A stretch of 64,000 bases of DNA from Voacanga thouarsii (GCA_026120185.1 JANUWF010001813.1:1851501-1915500); one strand, 5' to 3'; numbered from the stretch's first letter, positions 47,265-58,600 are shown. Notes: generated by a model from the sequence alone, not told the origin. Program-made: numbers and translations.

Positions 47265-48894
47265 TCCATTAGCACGTTTATTCATATATATTTTCACTAG
47301 AGATCAAGATTGGAGAAGATGAAGTTGTTAGAACAAACCTACCTTGAAGGTGTTCTTGAGCCTTCACAGAATTTTCTGGTTTTTTATCCAAACTGGCAAG
47401 TTGGTTTGTGGAGTTTGATTTTAAGAATGGTGTTGGTGGACTCATGGCAGTGAGTAGGTTAAATCTGAAAATTTTAGAGAAGGTTTGAAGTGGTTTGGAG
47501 GGGGTATTAAGTGAAAGGAAGGTGTAGGTGTTCTTGGTGTGTTGTGTGTGTTCTTAAAGGTTGAAGGGAATTGAGAGGTTTTTGTTTTGCAGCTGCCGAA
47601 ATTCTGTAAGAATTAGGGCTAGCCAAATTTTCTATAGGGTTTAGGATGATGATTCTCTAGTTTGGAAGGAAAAAGAAAGGTTAGTTGTTGAAATCCTTGA
47701 AGAATATTTTTAGGAAGCAAATTTGAAAACTAAATATTCAAGAATATCTTGATTATTGGAGAGCTTTGGAAGTCTGCCATGGCCGACTGTTTTGAGCAGT
47801 ATTTTGGTTGATTGAAAGCTGGTTTAAGAAGGCTTATGGTGGCCGAAAACAAGGAGCATATTGGTGAAGAAAAAGTCTGGTTATTTGAGGGATACTTTAT
47901 GGAAGGTTGCTAAACTATGGTGGCTGGAATTTTGGTAATCAATCAAGCATGATTGCAGGGATTTGTTGGAGAGATTTTCGGGCAGCCATGTCTGAATTTC
48001 GTGCAGAAGCTTAAGGGAGATAATGTAGCTCAGTTACTGAAGGTTTAAGGGTGGTTTATGCAGAACAAGGATGGGGTTTCGGCTAGGAGAGAATTAGGAA
48101 ACAAAGCTGGACAAAATCTTACACAGCATTTTCGCAGGCTGGAATTTTTCTTGGGCAGTTTTCGGCTGCCATTTTCCAGCCAGCTTGCAGAGAGTTTGAA
48201 GGGGAATTCCAGAGGCTTTCAAGGCTGGTTTCCAGCCTTCTTCATGGAGGAAAAACATGGCTGAGGTGCTGAACAAAATCTGGAAGAAAACAGCTTGGTT
48301 TTGGACCTCCAAAGCTGCGATTTGCCCATGGATTTTTCTGGTTTTGCACTAACTTTGTGCAGTCCGAAAATGGTCAGAGAAATTCAGGTTGCAAGCTGAT
48401 CCAAAAGGCCATTTTCCTGGCAGAATTTAGGAGGGAATATTAGCTAAGAGTTTCAAAAACTTGAAGGCACAAGAAATTGGAAAATTTCAGTTCATTCCAA
48501 GAAGGAAGATGAACCTAGCTAGAGTGAATTTCTAGAAAGATCATTAAAGGGATTTATCCCCTTGGAATCTTTCACATCTCCTCCACATTTTCAGACCATA
48601 AAATGTCTTCCACTAAGACATTTTGATTCTACAAAGCCACAGCACTTCGCTGAAATTTCTGGAAAGAAATTGGCTACAACAATTTGAACAAATTAATGAA
48701 TTGAGAAATAGGAAAATTAAGGATCAAGAGGAAATGAATTCCTCTTAGGAATTTTGTGTAGAACAATTGAGTAGGATTTGAAGACTTCTATCATGCCTCT
48801 CATAGGGCAACATCTCTACCCTACTCCAAACACCACTAAGGCCGAAAATGATACTTCCCAAGCAAAAAGAAAATTTAACAAGCTAAAGCTCCTA

Positions 48895-48960
48895 TGATGG
48901 AATTTGAACCCAAGACCTCAAGAATTAATTCTACGGCTCTAACCACTAAAGCACAACAAC
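48895..48960 (-). other. tRNA-like block in C 5' LTR
   Basis: On the - strand TGCTTTAGTGGTTAGAGC, a possible anticodon arm and GGGTTCAAATTCC. About 259 bp from the LTR start. Confidence 0.6.
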
Positions 48961-49219
48961 TCTTGTTCTTATTTTTCCTCAAAAAAAAAAAAAAAAATTT
49001 CTTATTCAATCCTCAAGTTGTCTCCCTTCTCCCACCTCAAGCAATAATTACTATTTTGCCCTTCTCAAGCAATACTCACAACCAAGCCTTCGAGACAATA
49101 AAACTAAAATCTAAAGTATAGAAAATCATTTAAAAATATATTTAAACATGCAATAAATTATGATATGCATCCCAACCCCCTCACTCTAAGGTTGGTTTTG
49201 ACTAGGGTTTCACACCTGG

Positions 49220-49277
49220 TCCTTTGGACAAGGCGACATCCTGCCCTATCTGGGTACATAGGTAGTGGAGTGTTACA
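49220..49277 (+). mobile_element. Last 58 bp of element A 3' LTR
   Basis: It contains GGCGACATCCTGCCC and GGTAGTGGAGTGTTACA, matching the end of D1 and of the A 5' LTR. The CCTGG copy before it joins directly to 28625. Confidence 0.9.
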
Positions 49278-49713
49278 GATAGCCTCAAGAGATTGCACCG
49301 AATACACTTGCTACTTCTCCCCATATTGACTCCCTTTTCAGCTAAAGGTCTTCAAAGATCATCAATAAGAGCCTTTTTTCTCAATTCTTACCAACAATAG
49401 TGTTGTTTCCATTAATTATTTTTCTCTTAACTCAAGTCAAAATTTTCAACATTCTCCTCAATCTTTCCTCTCAAAGATCTTTTTTCAACTCATATTTTTT
49501 TTTCATCATAACTCAAAGCTAGCAAAATTTAAACTCATAATACAAGAGTTAGCCAATAAACTCTTCCCATATTCATCATATCTTCTATATTTCAACTAGA
49601 TCAGTCAAAGAACATTCAAACACCAATATATAAACAAAATTAATCAAAATTCTCAAGTCTTGACAAATATCTTTTCCAATAAAACCAATATCATCAAACT
49701 CCACCTAATGAAC
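49278..49713. other. Unassigned, right flank of element A
   Basis: AT-rich sequence without an ORF or recognised repeat. It continues beyond solo LTR G2 at 51233. It may be the 3' non-coding part of the Athila fragment that follows. Confidence 0.4.
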
Positions 49714-51232
49714 TGTTGGGGATATGCTCTAGAGTCAATTTGTACTTATTGTCGTTATGTTTGATATAATAATATGAGGCTTTCCTTTCCATGAATAGTG
49801 CATTTTGTTTTGTGGTCATTAAGTACGTGACTTGATAGTAAAACCCAACAATGAATACAATGACTATTCTAAATCTGTCCCTAATCGTTTATTATTATTG
49901 GAACAATAATAAATTAAGATTAGTATGTTTGTGACTGGATGGTTATGTTTTACTGGTCATGGATATTTGTGATATCAAGTCAATACATAAATAAATGTTA
50001 GAGAACATTGTATTGGATATGACCCACTGTGAGAGTACTTCATGGAACATGTCATAAGTACTTTCTAGCCATAATAATATTAAAAGTCCTATGACCTAAA
50101 TTCATCATAGTTTCCTACTTGATAAATTCTATATTTTGACATTGTCTAAAGTTGTCTTTAATTAGATAATAAATTAGACTACTGTTGGATATAGAATAAA
50201 TCGAGGAGAGGAATATGATTGATTGTGAAGGAATTTGTCCCTTTCAATTATGGGAGAGATATCCATGGGCCCCTTGATAAGTTAGACTGTTAAAATGCAT
50301 GGTTGTGCTCAAATATATCAATCTAAGATATTGATATCATTTGTTTAAACAGTCTACTATGAAATCAAGAAATAATTGATTGAGCTTAATAAGGATGACA
50401 TGCTCCATGCCTTATACTTAATCTGGATATCATGTGACAAAAGGACTAAATATAAAATTATGGTTTGGTTCAAAGAGATTACCAATCTTCATTTAACCTG
50501 GATAGTTATAATGTTTTGCTAGAAACCGCTTATAACTTGTGGGCCATTTTAAATATGATTTGGGCACACTGCCAGTGTTAAATGAACTTATAGGGTCGCA
50601 CAATAAGCGAACTTGTTAGGCTATTTTCTGGTAACCGGATTCTATGAATCTGTAAACATGTCTAAGTTAATCGAACTTAGAAAATCTATCAGACACAATG
50701 AATTTGGAAATATGTCCACATTCAATGTATCTGAATGATGTCCAAATTATAAGAATCTGACTCAGTAAATTAATTAGTTAAATTACCGAGATAATGGCAG
50801 AATATTATCGTATCATTTTTAATTTAATTTGAATTTAAATTAAAATACGATAAGATATTATTAGGGTTGGACTCTAAGAGGTTCGGAGTGGGTTTTTAAG
50901 AAAACCCTAGCCGTCTTCTTGTGTGTGCCAATTCTGTTGTAAAATCCGTGCCTTCATCCACCAGAAAAATAAGCCTCTCAAAAACCCTAGGCGCTAGCAC
51001 TCCCCGGGTGACGAGTGAGTTCGCGGTGTGTATCCGATAGAGGACGTTCGCACAACTGCAGCGTCTGGTGATCGTTCGGGTTGCACGCACAGCAGCACAA
51101 TCGGAACTGAAGGATATCGATTACACATAATAGAGGTAAATCTGCAAACCTACGATCTTCTTAATCGTTTACTTAGATCTTAGAAGGGATTCGTGGATGT
51201 TTTCCACGTTTAGGAGTCCACGAATTCTAACA
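49714..51232 (+). mobile_element. Solo LTR G2 (Angela/BARE-like copia)
   Basis: TGTTGGGGAT...CGAATTCTAACA, 1519 bp. It is the same family as G1 throughout. Flanks are TGAAC (49709-49713) and TGAAT (51233-51237), a target duplication with one change. It is longer than G1 mainly through extra sequence near 50645-50745. Confidence 0.88.
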
Positions 51233-51673
51233 TGAATGACATAACTCATATCCAAGTAAGAGAAAGAATTACAACCCTGCTTAACAATAAAACCACTGAA
51301 ATTTTCGAAAAAATTATCACAAATCACAAACACAAAATATATTTATCAAATAATATGGAAAAGCACTTCTTCAACCTTTATTCTCCCACTACACTTAAAC
51401 TGGACATAGTTCTCAATGGCCAAAAGATAGAATAATAAAAGTACAACCAAGAAGACCATGATGAAGAAAGAAGAAGAATAAAGTGAAGAAGATACTTCCA
51501 TTACATTATCATGCCACTAGGTTTTAATCTACCTCAAGGAAGGGTCAGTGCAAGAGTCCCTACTAAAAGAAAAAAACAAAAGAAAGAAAGCATAAATCTA
51601 GAAAAAGAACAAAAATGAAATAATAACATACAGAAATAATAAAGAATATTAAGTACAAATGAGTAAGGAATCG
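51233..51673. other. Unassigned, AT-rich, next to the Athila fragment
   Basis: No convincing coding region; a 67-codon ORF at 51232-51435 begins in the LTR and has no recognised motif. Probably Athila 3' non-coding sequence. Confidence 0.4.
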
Positions 51674-52822
51674 TCAAGGCTCATAAAGGAGAACGTCGAG
51701 ATGCGCTAAGGTGTCAAGTTCATCTTCCAAATAAGGTTTTAATCGGCTTCTATTCACCTTAATGATCCCTTGAGTTGGGTGAGAAACCACAATAACTCCG
51801 AATGGACAAATTTGATGTATCTCATACAGCCCCGACCATCGAGATCTTAACTTACCTGGGAAAAGTCGAAGCCTAGAATTAAAGACTAACACTTTATCTC
51901 CTTTTTAAAACTCTTGGGGAGAACAAATATGCCTATCATGCCATAGTTTAATCTTACTTTTTTAAATCCTCAAATTATGGTAGGCATCATTGCGCCACTC
52001 ATCCAACTCATTCACTTGAAGCATTCTTTCTTTTCCTGCAAGATGAAGGTCAAAATTAACAAGTTTCATTGCCTAATGAGCCCTATGTTTAACTTCTACT
52101 GGTAGATGACATGATTTCTCATACACTAAGTGATAAGGGGTTGTACTAATGGGAGTTTTAAAAATAGTCCTATAAGCCCAAAAAGTATCATTTAGCTTTA
52201 AACTTCAATCCTTTCGTGTATGATTGATCACTTTTTCCAAGATTCTTTTTAATTCTCTATTGACCACTTTAACTTGGCCACTAGTTTGTAGATGATAGGG
52301 AGTAGCAACCTTATGAGTAATCCCTAAATGTTTGATAAATTTATCTAGTTGGGTATTATAAAAGCGGGTTTTCCTATCACTAATAAGCACCTTTAGGAAC
52401 TCCAAATCAGGTGAAAAGTTTTTTTAGGAATTTTACAACAACCCGTGCATCATTATTAGGCAAGGTTTGTGCCTTAACCCACTTTGATACATACTCAACC
52501 ACCACCAAGATTTATTTATTGCCCAAAGAACTAGGAAACAGACCCATGAAATCAATCCCCTAACAATAAAAAATTTCACAAGCTTGAAAAATTTGTAATG
52601 GCATCTCATTAGATTTAGAAATGTTACCTATACGTGAACGAACCTATGAGTGTCATTGAAGAGTGTTGGCCAATAAAAACCAAACTCAAGTACCTTTCTC
52701 GCAGTGTTGTTAGCTTGGTAGTGGCCTCCCGCTGGTCCTTCATGACAATGTTTGAAGATATTGAGGCTTTCCACAGAATCCACACACCTTCGAATGATTT
52801 GATCCATACAACACCGGAACAA
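51674..52822 (-). pseudogene. Athila-type integrase fragment
   Basis: On the - strand, starting near 52822: HHCC region with IRRCV...FKHCHEGPAGGHYQ and GFYWPTLF. The core has [14 protein letters not shown] and [21 protein letters not shown], where the catalytic Glu of GQVEV is Lys. The typical Athila C-terminus is RLRLFPGKLRSRWSGLYEI and VNRSRLKPYLEDE, ending at 51674. Stops and small frame changes occur throughout. In Athila elements an env-like region can follow IN; none is seen here. Confidence 0.88.
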
Positions 52823-53924
52823 CTACGAATCTTCCCAAAAGTAATGCTTTACCTCAGAGAGGAATTTCTTCTTTTGTTGGGCATCAAGGTCATCCGGAAG
52901 AATTCCTACAACTACGTAATTAGCAAAATCCGCATACGAAGGTAGTTGAGAAATTTCACCATCAATAAGTAAAAGTTGTTCATCTGAGCAGGTGTCATTG
53001 ATATCTCCCTTGGCCAATGACTCAATGTTGGGATTCTCCAACCTGGACAAGTGATTCGTAGCCAACTTTTTTGCTCATTTTTTGTCCTTAATCTCCAAGT
53101 CAAATTTCTACAATAATAAAACCCATCTTATCAATCTAGGTTTGGAATCATGATTGTTTATTATATACTTTAAGGGTAGAATGATCCGTGTACATAATGA
53201 CTTTGGACAAAACAAAATAAGAATGAAATTTATCAAAAGCAAATACTATTGCAAGCAACTCTTTCTCTATTGTGGTGTAGTTCTCTTATGCTACCGTAAG
53301 AGTTTTACTTGCATAGTAAATTTGTTGAAAGTGCTTATTCCTCCTTTGTCCAAGCACTGCGCCCACTACATAGTCACTTGCATAACACATTAGTTCAAAA
53401 GGAAGAGACCAATCCAGTGCAATTAAAATAGGAGAATTAATTAGTTTTGTTTTAAGCACATTGAAAGCATTGAGACATTTTTCATCAAAATAAAAAACAG
53501 CATCTTTTTTAAGCAAAGAAGTAAGGGGTTTAGAAATCATTGAGGAATCCAAGATAAACATCCTATAAAAGCCTGCATGCCCACGAAATCTTCGAATTGC
53601 CTTCATGGAAATAGGAGGAGGGAGTTTCTCAATTGCCTCAATTTTGGCCCTATCAACCTCAATACATTTTCTTGAAATCTTATGTCCTAATACTATGCTT
53701 TCTTGCACCATGAAATGGCATTTTTCCTAATTAAGCATGAGGTTGGTCTCTTCACACCGTTGAAGGACATTTTATAAATTGGTTAAACATAAATCAAAAG
53801 AATCACAAAAAATAGAGAAATCATCCATAAAAACCTCCTTGATATCTCCCACAAACCCTTTGAAAATAGCCATCATATATCGTTGGAATGTTCTGGGGCC
53901 ATTACAAAGACCGAAGAACATACA
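52823..53924 (-). pseudogene. Athila-type reverse transcriptase/RNase H fragment
   Basis: It begins at 53924 with MFFGLCNGPRTFQRYMM and the catalytic region EVFMDDFSIF (FMDD near 53820), continues SIVLGHKISRKCIEVDRAKIEAIEKLPPP and HAGFYRMFI, then RNase H-like sequence and the NHLSRLENPNIESL segment that links to IN. The palm N-terminal part is missing. The edge at 53924 is a clean switch to unrelated + strand sequence, so the fragment was cut by a rearrangement. Several stops. Confidence 0.87.
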
Positions 53925-54078
53925 TGATGAGACTCTGCTTCATTATGGAGGTCAAGATCAAGGAGAGGGAGGCGTGACCATGCAAGGACAAGGACCGATG
54001 ACAAGATCTAGGTCCAAGAAGATTCAAGACGAGTTTCAATTGCTCATAAAACCATACTTGAGGATGGAAGAGGGTTGA
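53925..54078 (+). pseudogene. C-terminal tail of an F-type chromovirus polyprotein (F2)
   Basis: The frame reads HYGGQDQGEGGVTMQG then GPMTRSRSKKIQDEF and stops at 54078. A GPMTRxRxKK(I/L) motif is typical of the very end of several plant chromovirus polyproteins. Its upstream part is replaced by the Athila fragment. The LTR of the same element follows. Confidence 0.6.
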
Positions 54079-54895
54079 AAGGTTGAGAAAGCTAGCTAAG
54101 AGCTCATTTTGATAACTATCCAAAAAGGACCCCAGTAAGAACTCAAGTCGACAATAAAGGGGACGAAACTTGATCAAATGAGGCCTTCCAGTGGCCCCAA
54201 GTAGCTAAACTAGCGCCGGCTTCAATCTGCTCAACGGCGGCCCGAACACAGCGCACAAGCGGCACTGGTTCAAGATCTCTAGCCGGCGCTGGCTAGGGCA
54301 TGGGCAGCTGATTGCTGCCTGCGTTTTTTATGTTTTCTCCAGTTTTCTCTAATTTTAAGTGTTTGTAAAGACTTATTAAGACCCTAAACTATAATAGAAC
54401 CTTAGGGATTACTTAGCTAGGGTTAGGGTAGTATAAATACAACCTTTAGTGATTTGAGAGAGAATCTTGAGAGGCCCTAGCCTTCTTGTTCATCTTGTTC
54501 AAGACCATGCTTAAGGGTTAGTCATCCTTATGAATAAGTCTATAAATCTTTTGGATAATCTAATGTGGTTTCTTTGAATAGGTCTTAGTTGTTTTGTTCT
54601 CCTAAAGTTTGTTTGAATTCCATTATTTGGGTGTCTATTTTCTCTACTCTATTTGTTCTTGTTTGCCTTTGTTGCTTCAAGGATATTGGGGTGAGATTAT
54701 AGTAGAATTTTCTGCTATTCTTAAGGGTCTTTGAAGCTTAGTTCTTCAAGAGTTTGATAGAGGGTAGGTAGTTATTTCATTTTCTCCTTTTTGTCTCAAG
54801 AAGAATTCCCTGTTTTGATCCCTTGGGTTGAGTTGAACTCAGAACCAATTAAACCACCCATAACACCAAGAAAAAGTCACTCAAAATCATATCAA
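54079..54895 (+). mobile_element. F-family LTR (F2)
   Basis: It lies between the polyprotein end and a PBS, so it must contain an LTR of about 0.8 kb; exact ends are not certain because neither TG nor CA is unambiguous. It contains GCCGGC-rich words at 54210-54300 and a possible TATA-like TATAAATACAACC near 54433. The last roughly 180 bp match 58600-58785. Confidence 0.6.
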
Positions 54896-54901
54896 AGAGT
54901 T

Positions 54902-54913
54902 TGGTATCAGAGC
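54902..54913 (+). other. Primer binding site of F2
   Basis: TGGTATCAGAGC, initiator-Met type, preceded by AAAGAGTT. The same context recurs at 58783-58802. Confidence 0.85.
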
Positions 54914-55680
54914 AAGGAAAAGCTTGAAAGCAAGAAAAGGAGCCCTGCAAAGTTGAAGAAAAAGAAAACAGAGAAAATCCCGTAACTCAAAGACATGCTC
55001 CAAAAAGGTCATGAAATTTTTGTTATATCTTGATTTTTCTTTTGGGAAATTGCTCCTTGATATTAATATAATCCTTTAGAACAAATTCTTCTTGTGGTCG
55101 TGGTAAAAATTGGTTTGAATATGAGTGAAAATGTTAGTTGTTCTTAAGTGACGGGATTGCATCTAAGGTATTTGATAAACGTTCCATGAGGATGCTTTTG
55201 GCTATAATGGGGAACTTTAATTCTTGATTTTTATTCCTTGAAATATTGGGATTTAGTATATCACTCTATTGTTGAATTCCATGTTCATTGAACTCAACTT
55301 TATTAGTGCACACTTGTGATCATCTTGTTCTTCATAATCCTAGTTCTAGTTTTTCTTGTTTCTTTGTTCTTGCTAATTCTTATTTGTTTCTTGTTTAGAA
55401 ATGTTTCTTATGCATCTAGTGTTTGTTCTTGTGTTGATTAAGTCCATATTTCTTGAAATTCTTGATTAAAAAGAACTTGTTTGCTTGAGGTACCCAACAA
55501 GTGTTTGTTGAAATTCCCCTAAGACCCCCTAATTGGAAAATTCTTTTGATTTGTGTGATTCACTAAGTTGGACTAAAACTTTAGCTATTAGGGAGAATTG
55601 GGATTGAACAAGAAGGCTTGAGTATTGAGAAAAAGGCAAGAGGGTGAGCCTATTACTAAAAAAGCAAACATGAGCGTGGA
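54914..55680 (+). other. F2 leader
   Basis: Non-coding. It aligns with the leader of F3 (58803-59600) through phrases such as GTTGAAATTCCC and GGAAAATTC. It ends near GAGTGACCA, where the sequence switches to a copia polyprotein end. Confidence 0.65.
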
Positions 55681-55779
55681 GTGACCAATCTAGCAAATCT
55701 TTTCACCAAGCCTTTGGCAGAGAGAGTTTTTAGAAGACACTTAGATGCCATAGGGGTGGGCACCTATGGACTTACTTAG
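55681..55779 (+). pseudogene. C-terminus of a copia polyprotein (element B4)
   Basis: The frame reads VTNLANLFTKPLAERVF, then HLDAIGVGTYGLT and a stop. This is the conserved end of Ty1/copia RNase H (usual form ADxLTKPL...). It is 5'-truncated at the junction with the F2 leader. It is followed after 11 bases by a PPT and then LTR B4, which shows the B LTRs belong to a copia element. Confidence 0.85.
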
Positions 55780-55790
55780 TTTTAGAATGC

Positions 55791-55801
55791 AAGTGGGAGA
55801 T
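55791..55801 (+). other. Polypurine tract of copia B4
   Basis: AAGTGGGAGAT directly before TGTTGG, the common copia arrangement. Confidence 0.85.
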
Positions 55802-57703
55802 TGTTGGAATGATTGCCCTCTTAGACTAGGTTTCTGATGTCATTTTAACTTGTATTAATAAAAGTATTTTTCTCAGAATTTGTTTGTAAAATCTTCTTTA
55901 TATTTGTGCACGATTTGATTGGAAAAAACCTATTATGTTTAAGTAAATGATTCATATGAATGGAGGTCTTTCACAGTAAGGTATGGACCATGGGATACTT
56001 AACACGTAAAGTATTATTCTTAACCGGATGATGAGAATGGGAATCTCATCATAGCAATATTATTGTGCTATGAATTCTAAATAGGAAATGGCTTACCTTT
56101 AGCCAATGAGTAGTCTACTCATTTCATAATACAAGCGTATTTTGAATATGTAGAACATGACCTGTAGTAATAGTTTCTAAAGGTACTATGTTATAGAAAC
56201 CCAAACTACTACTGCTACAGCGTGGACTTGTACTCTACAACTTGAGTATAAGTTGGTGGTTTGACGAAACTGGAAGTGTATGCTTTGGTATACTATAGTT
56301 GAGATTCTTAAGAATGACTAATATACCTGTATGTTGGGTATATGTGACTAGTTAGTCAGGATAGACTTGTACAAGATAGTGTCTACGCTATATTGCCCCT
56401 TGTGGTTGTCCGAATAATCTAATTATCCAGGGCCCTGGGAAACATGACTTAGATATTGGCTTTAGGGTAGCTCACTTAGAAAGTTGAAATATTCCAAGAA
56501 GTTGTAGATTATTGGACTAGAAGCCTAAGGATGGCAGATGTCTTTTAGAGAGGTGTTAGTACAGTCTTTCCTTTGTAAATGAACAGTGATGTGTAGATGG
56601 GTAGTTTAGCCATTTCACCTGTGGATCGAAGTCATAGCTAATGCAGTATTATCCTTGGGGTCAATATTTTCTTATGGTGATATTAGTAAATATTTAAAAT
56701 GCAAAATATAGCTATTTATAAAGCAAGAGTATTTTGATTATTTTAGTAGCCAAGGCGATGTGTCTTTTTGGTCCTTGGAATAGCCCGTAAGTCCTAATTA
56801 TTTTAGGTCAAGGAAATGGTCACAATGAAAAGGATTTTATTTTATTCAGCAAGTCTTTTTTTTTTTTTTGGATTGGAATAAAATAAAGGAATAAGTGAAA
56901 TTAAATTTATTACCTAGTTTAATTGATTAATTCATTATTCAGGGCCTAAGCCTAGATTGAATAATTGAAAAAACTAACCCGGGCTTAAACTAGTTAATAA
57001 AAGGCTTAATAATTATTTTAGTTCATTTGGACTTATTAATTATTTATTGAGTTATTTTAATAGGCCCGTGAAATAAATAATTAATGGATATTATTTTTGG
57101 GCTCATTGGGTCCAAGAAAAATAATAAATTATTTTGGCTTAATAGGCTAGACTAAAGGGTTATTTTTATTCACGGTACAGAAACGTTAAGGATTACCCAA
57201 ACCTCTTCTATTGATAACCTCCAGATGTTTTGAAATATTAAACACCGGTGTTTTAGTTATCTGGTAACGTGAATAGGAGTTGGGGAGTTCAATTCTTCAA
57301 AATAGAACACACGACACAGAGAAGGAAAAAAACATAATTTATCCTCTGCTCTCTCTCTCTCGTTTTCTCTTCATTCCCTTTCATCTTCTTGTCTTTGCTA
57401 ACTAATAGCAAATGATCAAGGAGGACCATTTCTCACCTAGGTTGTTTCACTAACATAGATTAGGCGGCGGAATATTTTGAGAAGAGAAAAGCTTCACGTA
57501 TATGGGAAGGAGAAGCCGAAGGATCGCTAGTATTTCACCAAAATCATTGTCGAGACAAGTAGTCACTCCAATGGTTAGGACCTCATATTCTCAACCAAAC
57601 AAACCAAGGATATGCAAAGGTATTATTTTTCACCTTGTCATGTCTTTGTTTTCCTAGGTTTATTTTCTCGTGTGCATGGCATCCTCTATTTTCATTGGCT
57701 TCA
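55802..57703 (+). mobile_element. Copia B 3' LTR (B4)
   Basis: It starts TGTTGGAATG, shares the B landmarks in order (CCTCTTAGACTAGGTTTCTGATGT, the TGTCTTTTTGGTCC phrase, GGGCCTA blocks) and ends near TTGGCTTCA at 57703, about 1.9 kb. It is the most diverged of the four B LTRs. It is a 3' LTR because PPT and polyprotein end precede it. No right target copy can be tested. Confidence 0.82.
57502..57657 (+). CDS. Short arginine-rich ORF in LTR B4
   Basis: A 51-codon ORF opening MGRRSRRIASISPK at the position of the B1-B3 ORF. Sequence similarity is low beyond RSRR, but the frame is open and ends PRICKG followed by AAAGGTATTA, a possible 5' splice site. It supports conservation of reading frame and of the donor in a diverged copy. 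Product unknown. Confidence 0.4.
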   Translation: MGRRSRRIASISPKSLSRQVVTPMVRTSYSQPNKPRICKGIIFHLVMSLFS

Positions 57704-58600
57704 GGAGGGGCGGGGGTGGATCTGTCTCTGTTCCTGGACTTAACCTTCATGCCTTAGATGATTCTTATCAAAGAAAGTTTCTACAACTTGTCTGCCATGC
57801 AATAGATCAATTAATTTGATTTTAATTCTTAATTCCATCAAACAAAGTAGTAAAATCATAACTCAAGGATAACATTGCATAAGTCAAAAGCCCTTTCAAA
57901 TGGTAAAGAACAATTTAATTTGGAACTTATACATTGAATCACTGATCCAATCTTACTTGTTTGAAAGTTTTGTGCTCCTAATCCTTAGAACTTAGAAAAT
58001 TTAGAAGAGCAAAATATTTAATGATTTTCATTAAGTGCTCTTACATAATTTAATCATAACAATATCACAATACGGGGAAGAATATATCATAGTTAACTTG
58101 CTTAGATGAATGTATAGGAAGCAAAATCATCACATATATCAACCAAACAGATCATCTATGGTCATACAAAATTTTAGGACAAAAATGTAATCTTTAAGAG
58201 AAAACTAAAATGTCTTATCCAATTCTTAAATCTAATTTACTGAAGATTCATAAGAGTTCATTGTATTGTACTCCTAATGAGATCAAGTTTCAACTTCTGT
58301 ACCTCCGAAAGGTACAAAATGATATGGCAAAGCAAGGCACTAATAATCAGTCCAATTATTTGTTAGATTACAAAGAAAGAAGGGAAATGCGGAAACTTAG
58401 TATATAAAGAAAAGAGTAAAGAAAAACTTTTTATTAGATGCAAAATCATTTCTGGCAGCATTAATAGAGGAGAAACTTCATTTTAATTTCAAATAAAAGA
58501 TAGGCCTTTTAACTTTTAGGACCAATCATGCATGCAAAAAATTTTAGTCTTTTAGTGTATACCCCACCAAGCAAAGCTTCTAAATTCCTCAATTTCATAG
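57704..58600. other. Unassigned AT-rich segment
   Basis: It begins with a GC-rich GGAGGGGCGGGGGTGG stretch, then AT-rich sequence. One 65-codon ORF (58210-58407) has no recognised motif. No LTR ends were found. It separates LTR B4 from the F3 element. Confidence 0.4.

Larger units (their letters stand above)
28626..49214 (-). mobile_element. Element C: complete Tekay/Del-type chromovirus on the - strand
   Basis: Both LTRs are present (5' LTR 44839-49214; 3' LTR 28626-39394 with a nested insert), with a PBS, upstream acidic ORF, gag, PR, RT, RNase H, IN and chromodomain. Perfect 5-bp target copies CCTGG flank it (28621-28625 and 49215-49219), and the bases beyond rejoin the LTR of element A. 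The two LTRs differ at roughly 5 percent of positions in the part I compared by eye. It is damaged by about nine stops, a short deletion in RNase H and a frameshift in IN, so it is younger than A but no longer coding-competent. Confidence 0.93.
44839..49214 (-). mobile_element. Element C 5' LTR
   Basis: 4376 bp, from TGTGAAACCC at 49214 down to a TGTGACA end at 44839 (one base changed from TGTTACA). It is the uninterrupted reference copy of the family. Landmarks: tRNA-like block 48895-48960, GA tract 47239-47264, hairpin variant 45614-45636. Confidence 0.93.
15489..49277 (+). mobile_element. Element A: Tekay/Del-type chromovirus, host of further insertions
   Basis: Order: partial 5' LTR (to 18070), PBS, acidic upstream ORF, gag, PR, RT, RNase H, IN, chromodomain, PPT, 3' LTR (25233-28625 plus 49220-49277). 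The integrase-chromodomain end and the PPT place it in the Tekay/Del chromoviruses. It is interrupted by G1 (in gag) and by the complete C element (in the 3' LTR). The first roughly 870 bp of its 5' LTR are missing, so no target duplication can be tested. Multiple stops, a lost gag ATG and damaged catalytic residues make it inactive. Confidence 0.85.

Noticed and set aside
51232..51435. 67-codon ORF as an Athila env-like product
   Set aside because: Its ATG begins at the last base of solo LTR G2 and it shows no signal peptide or transmembrane segment.
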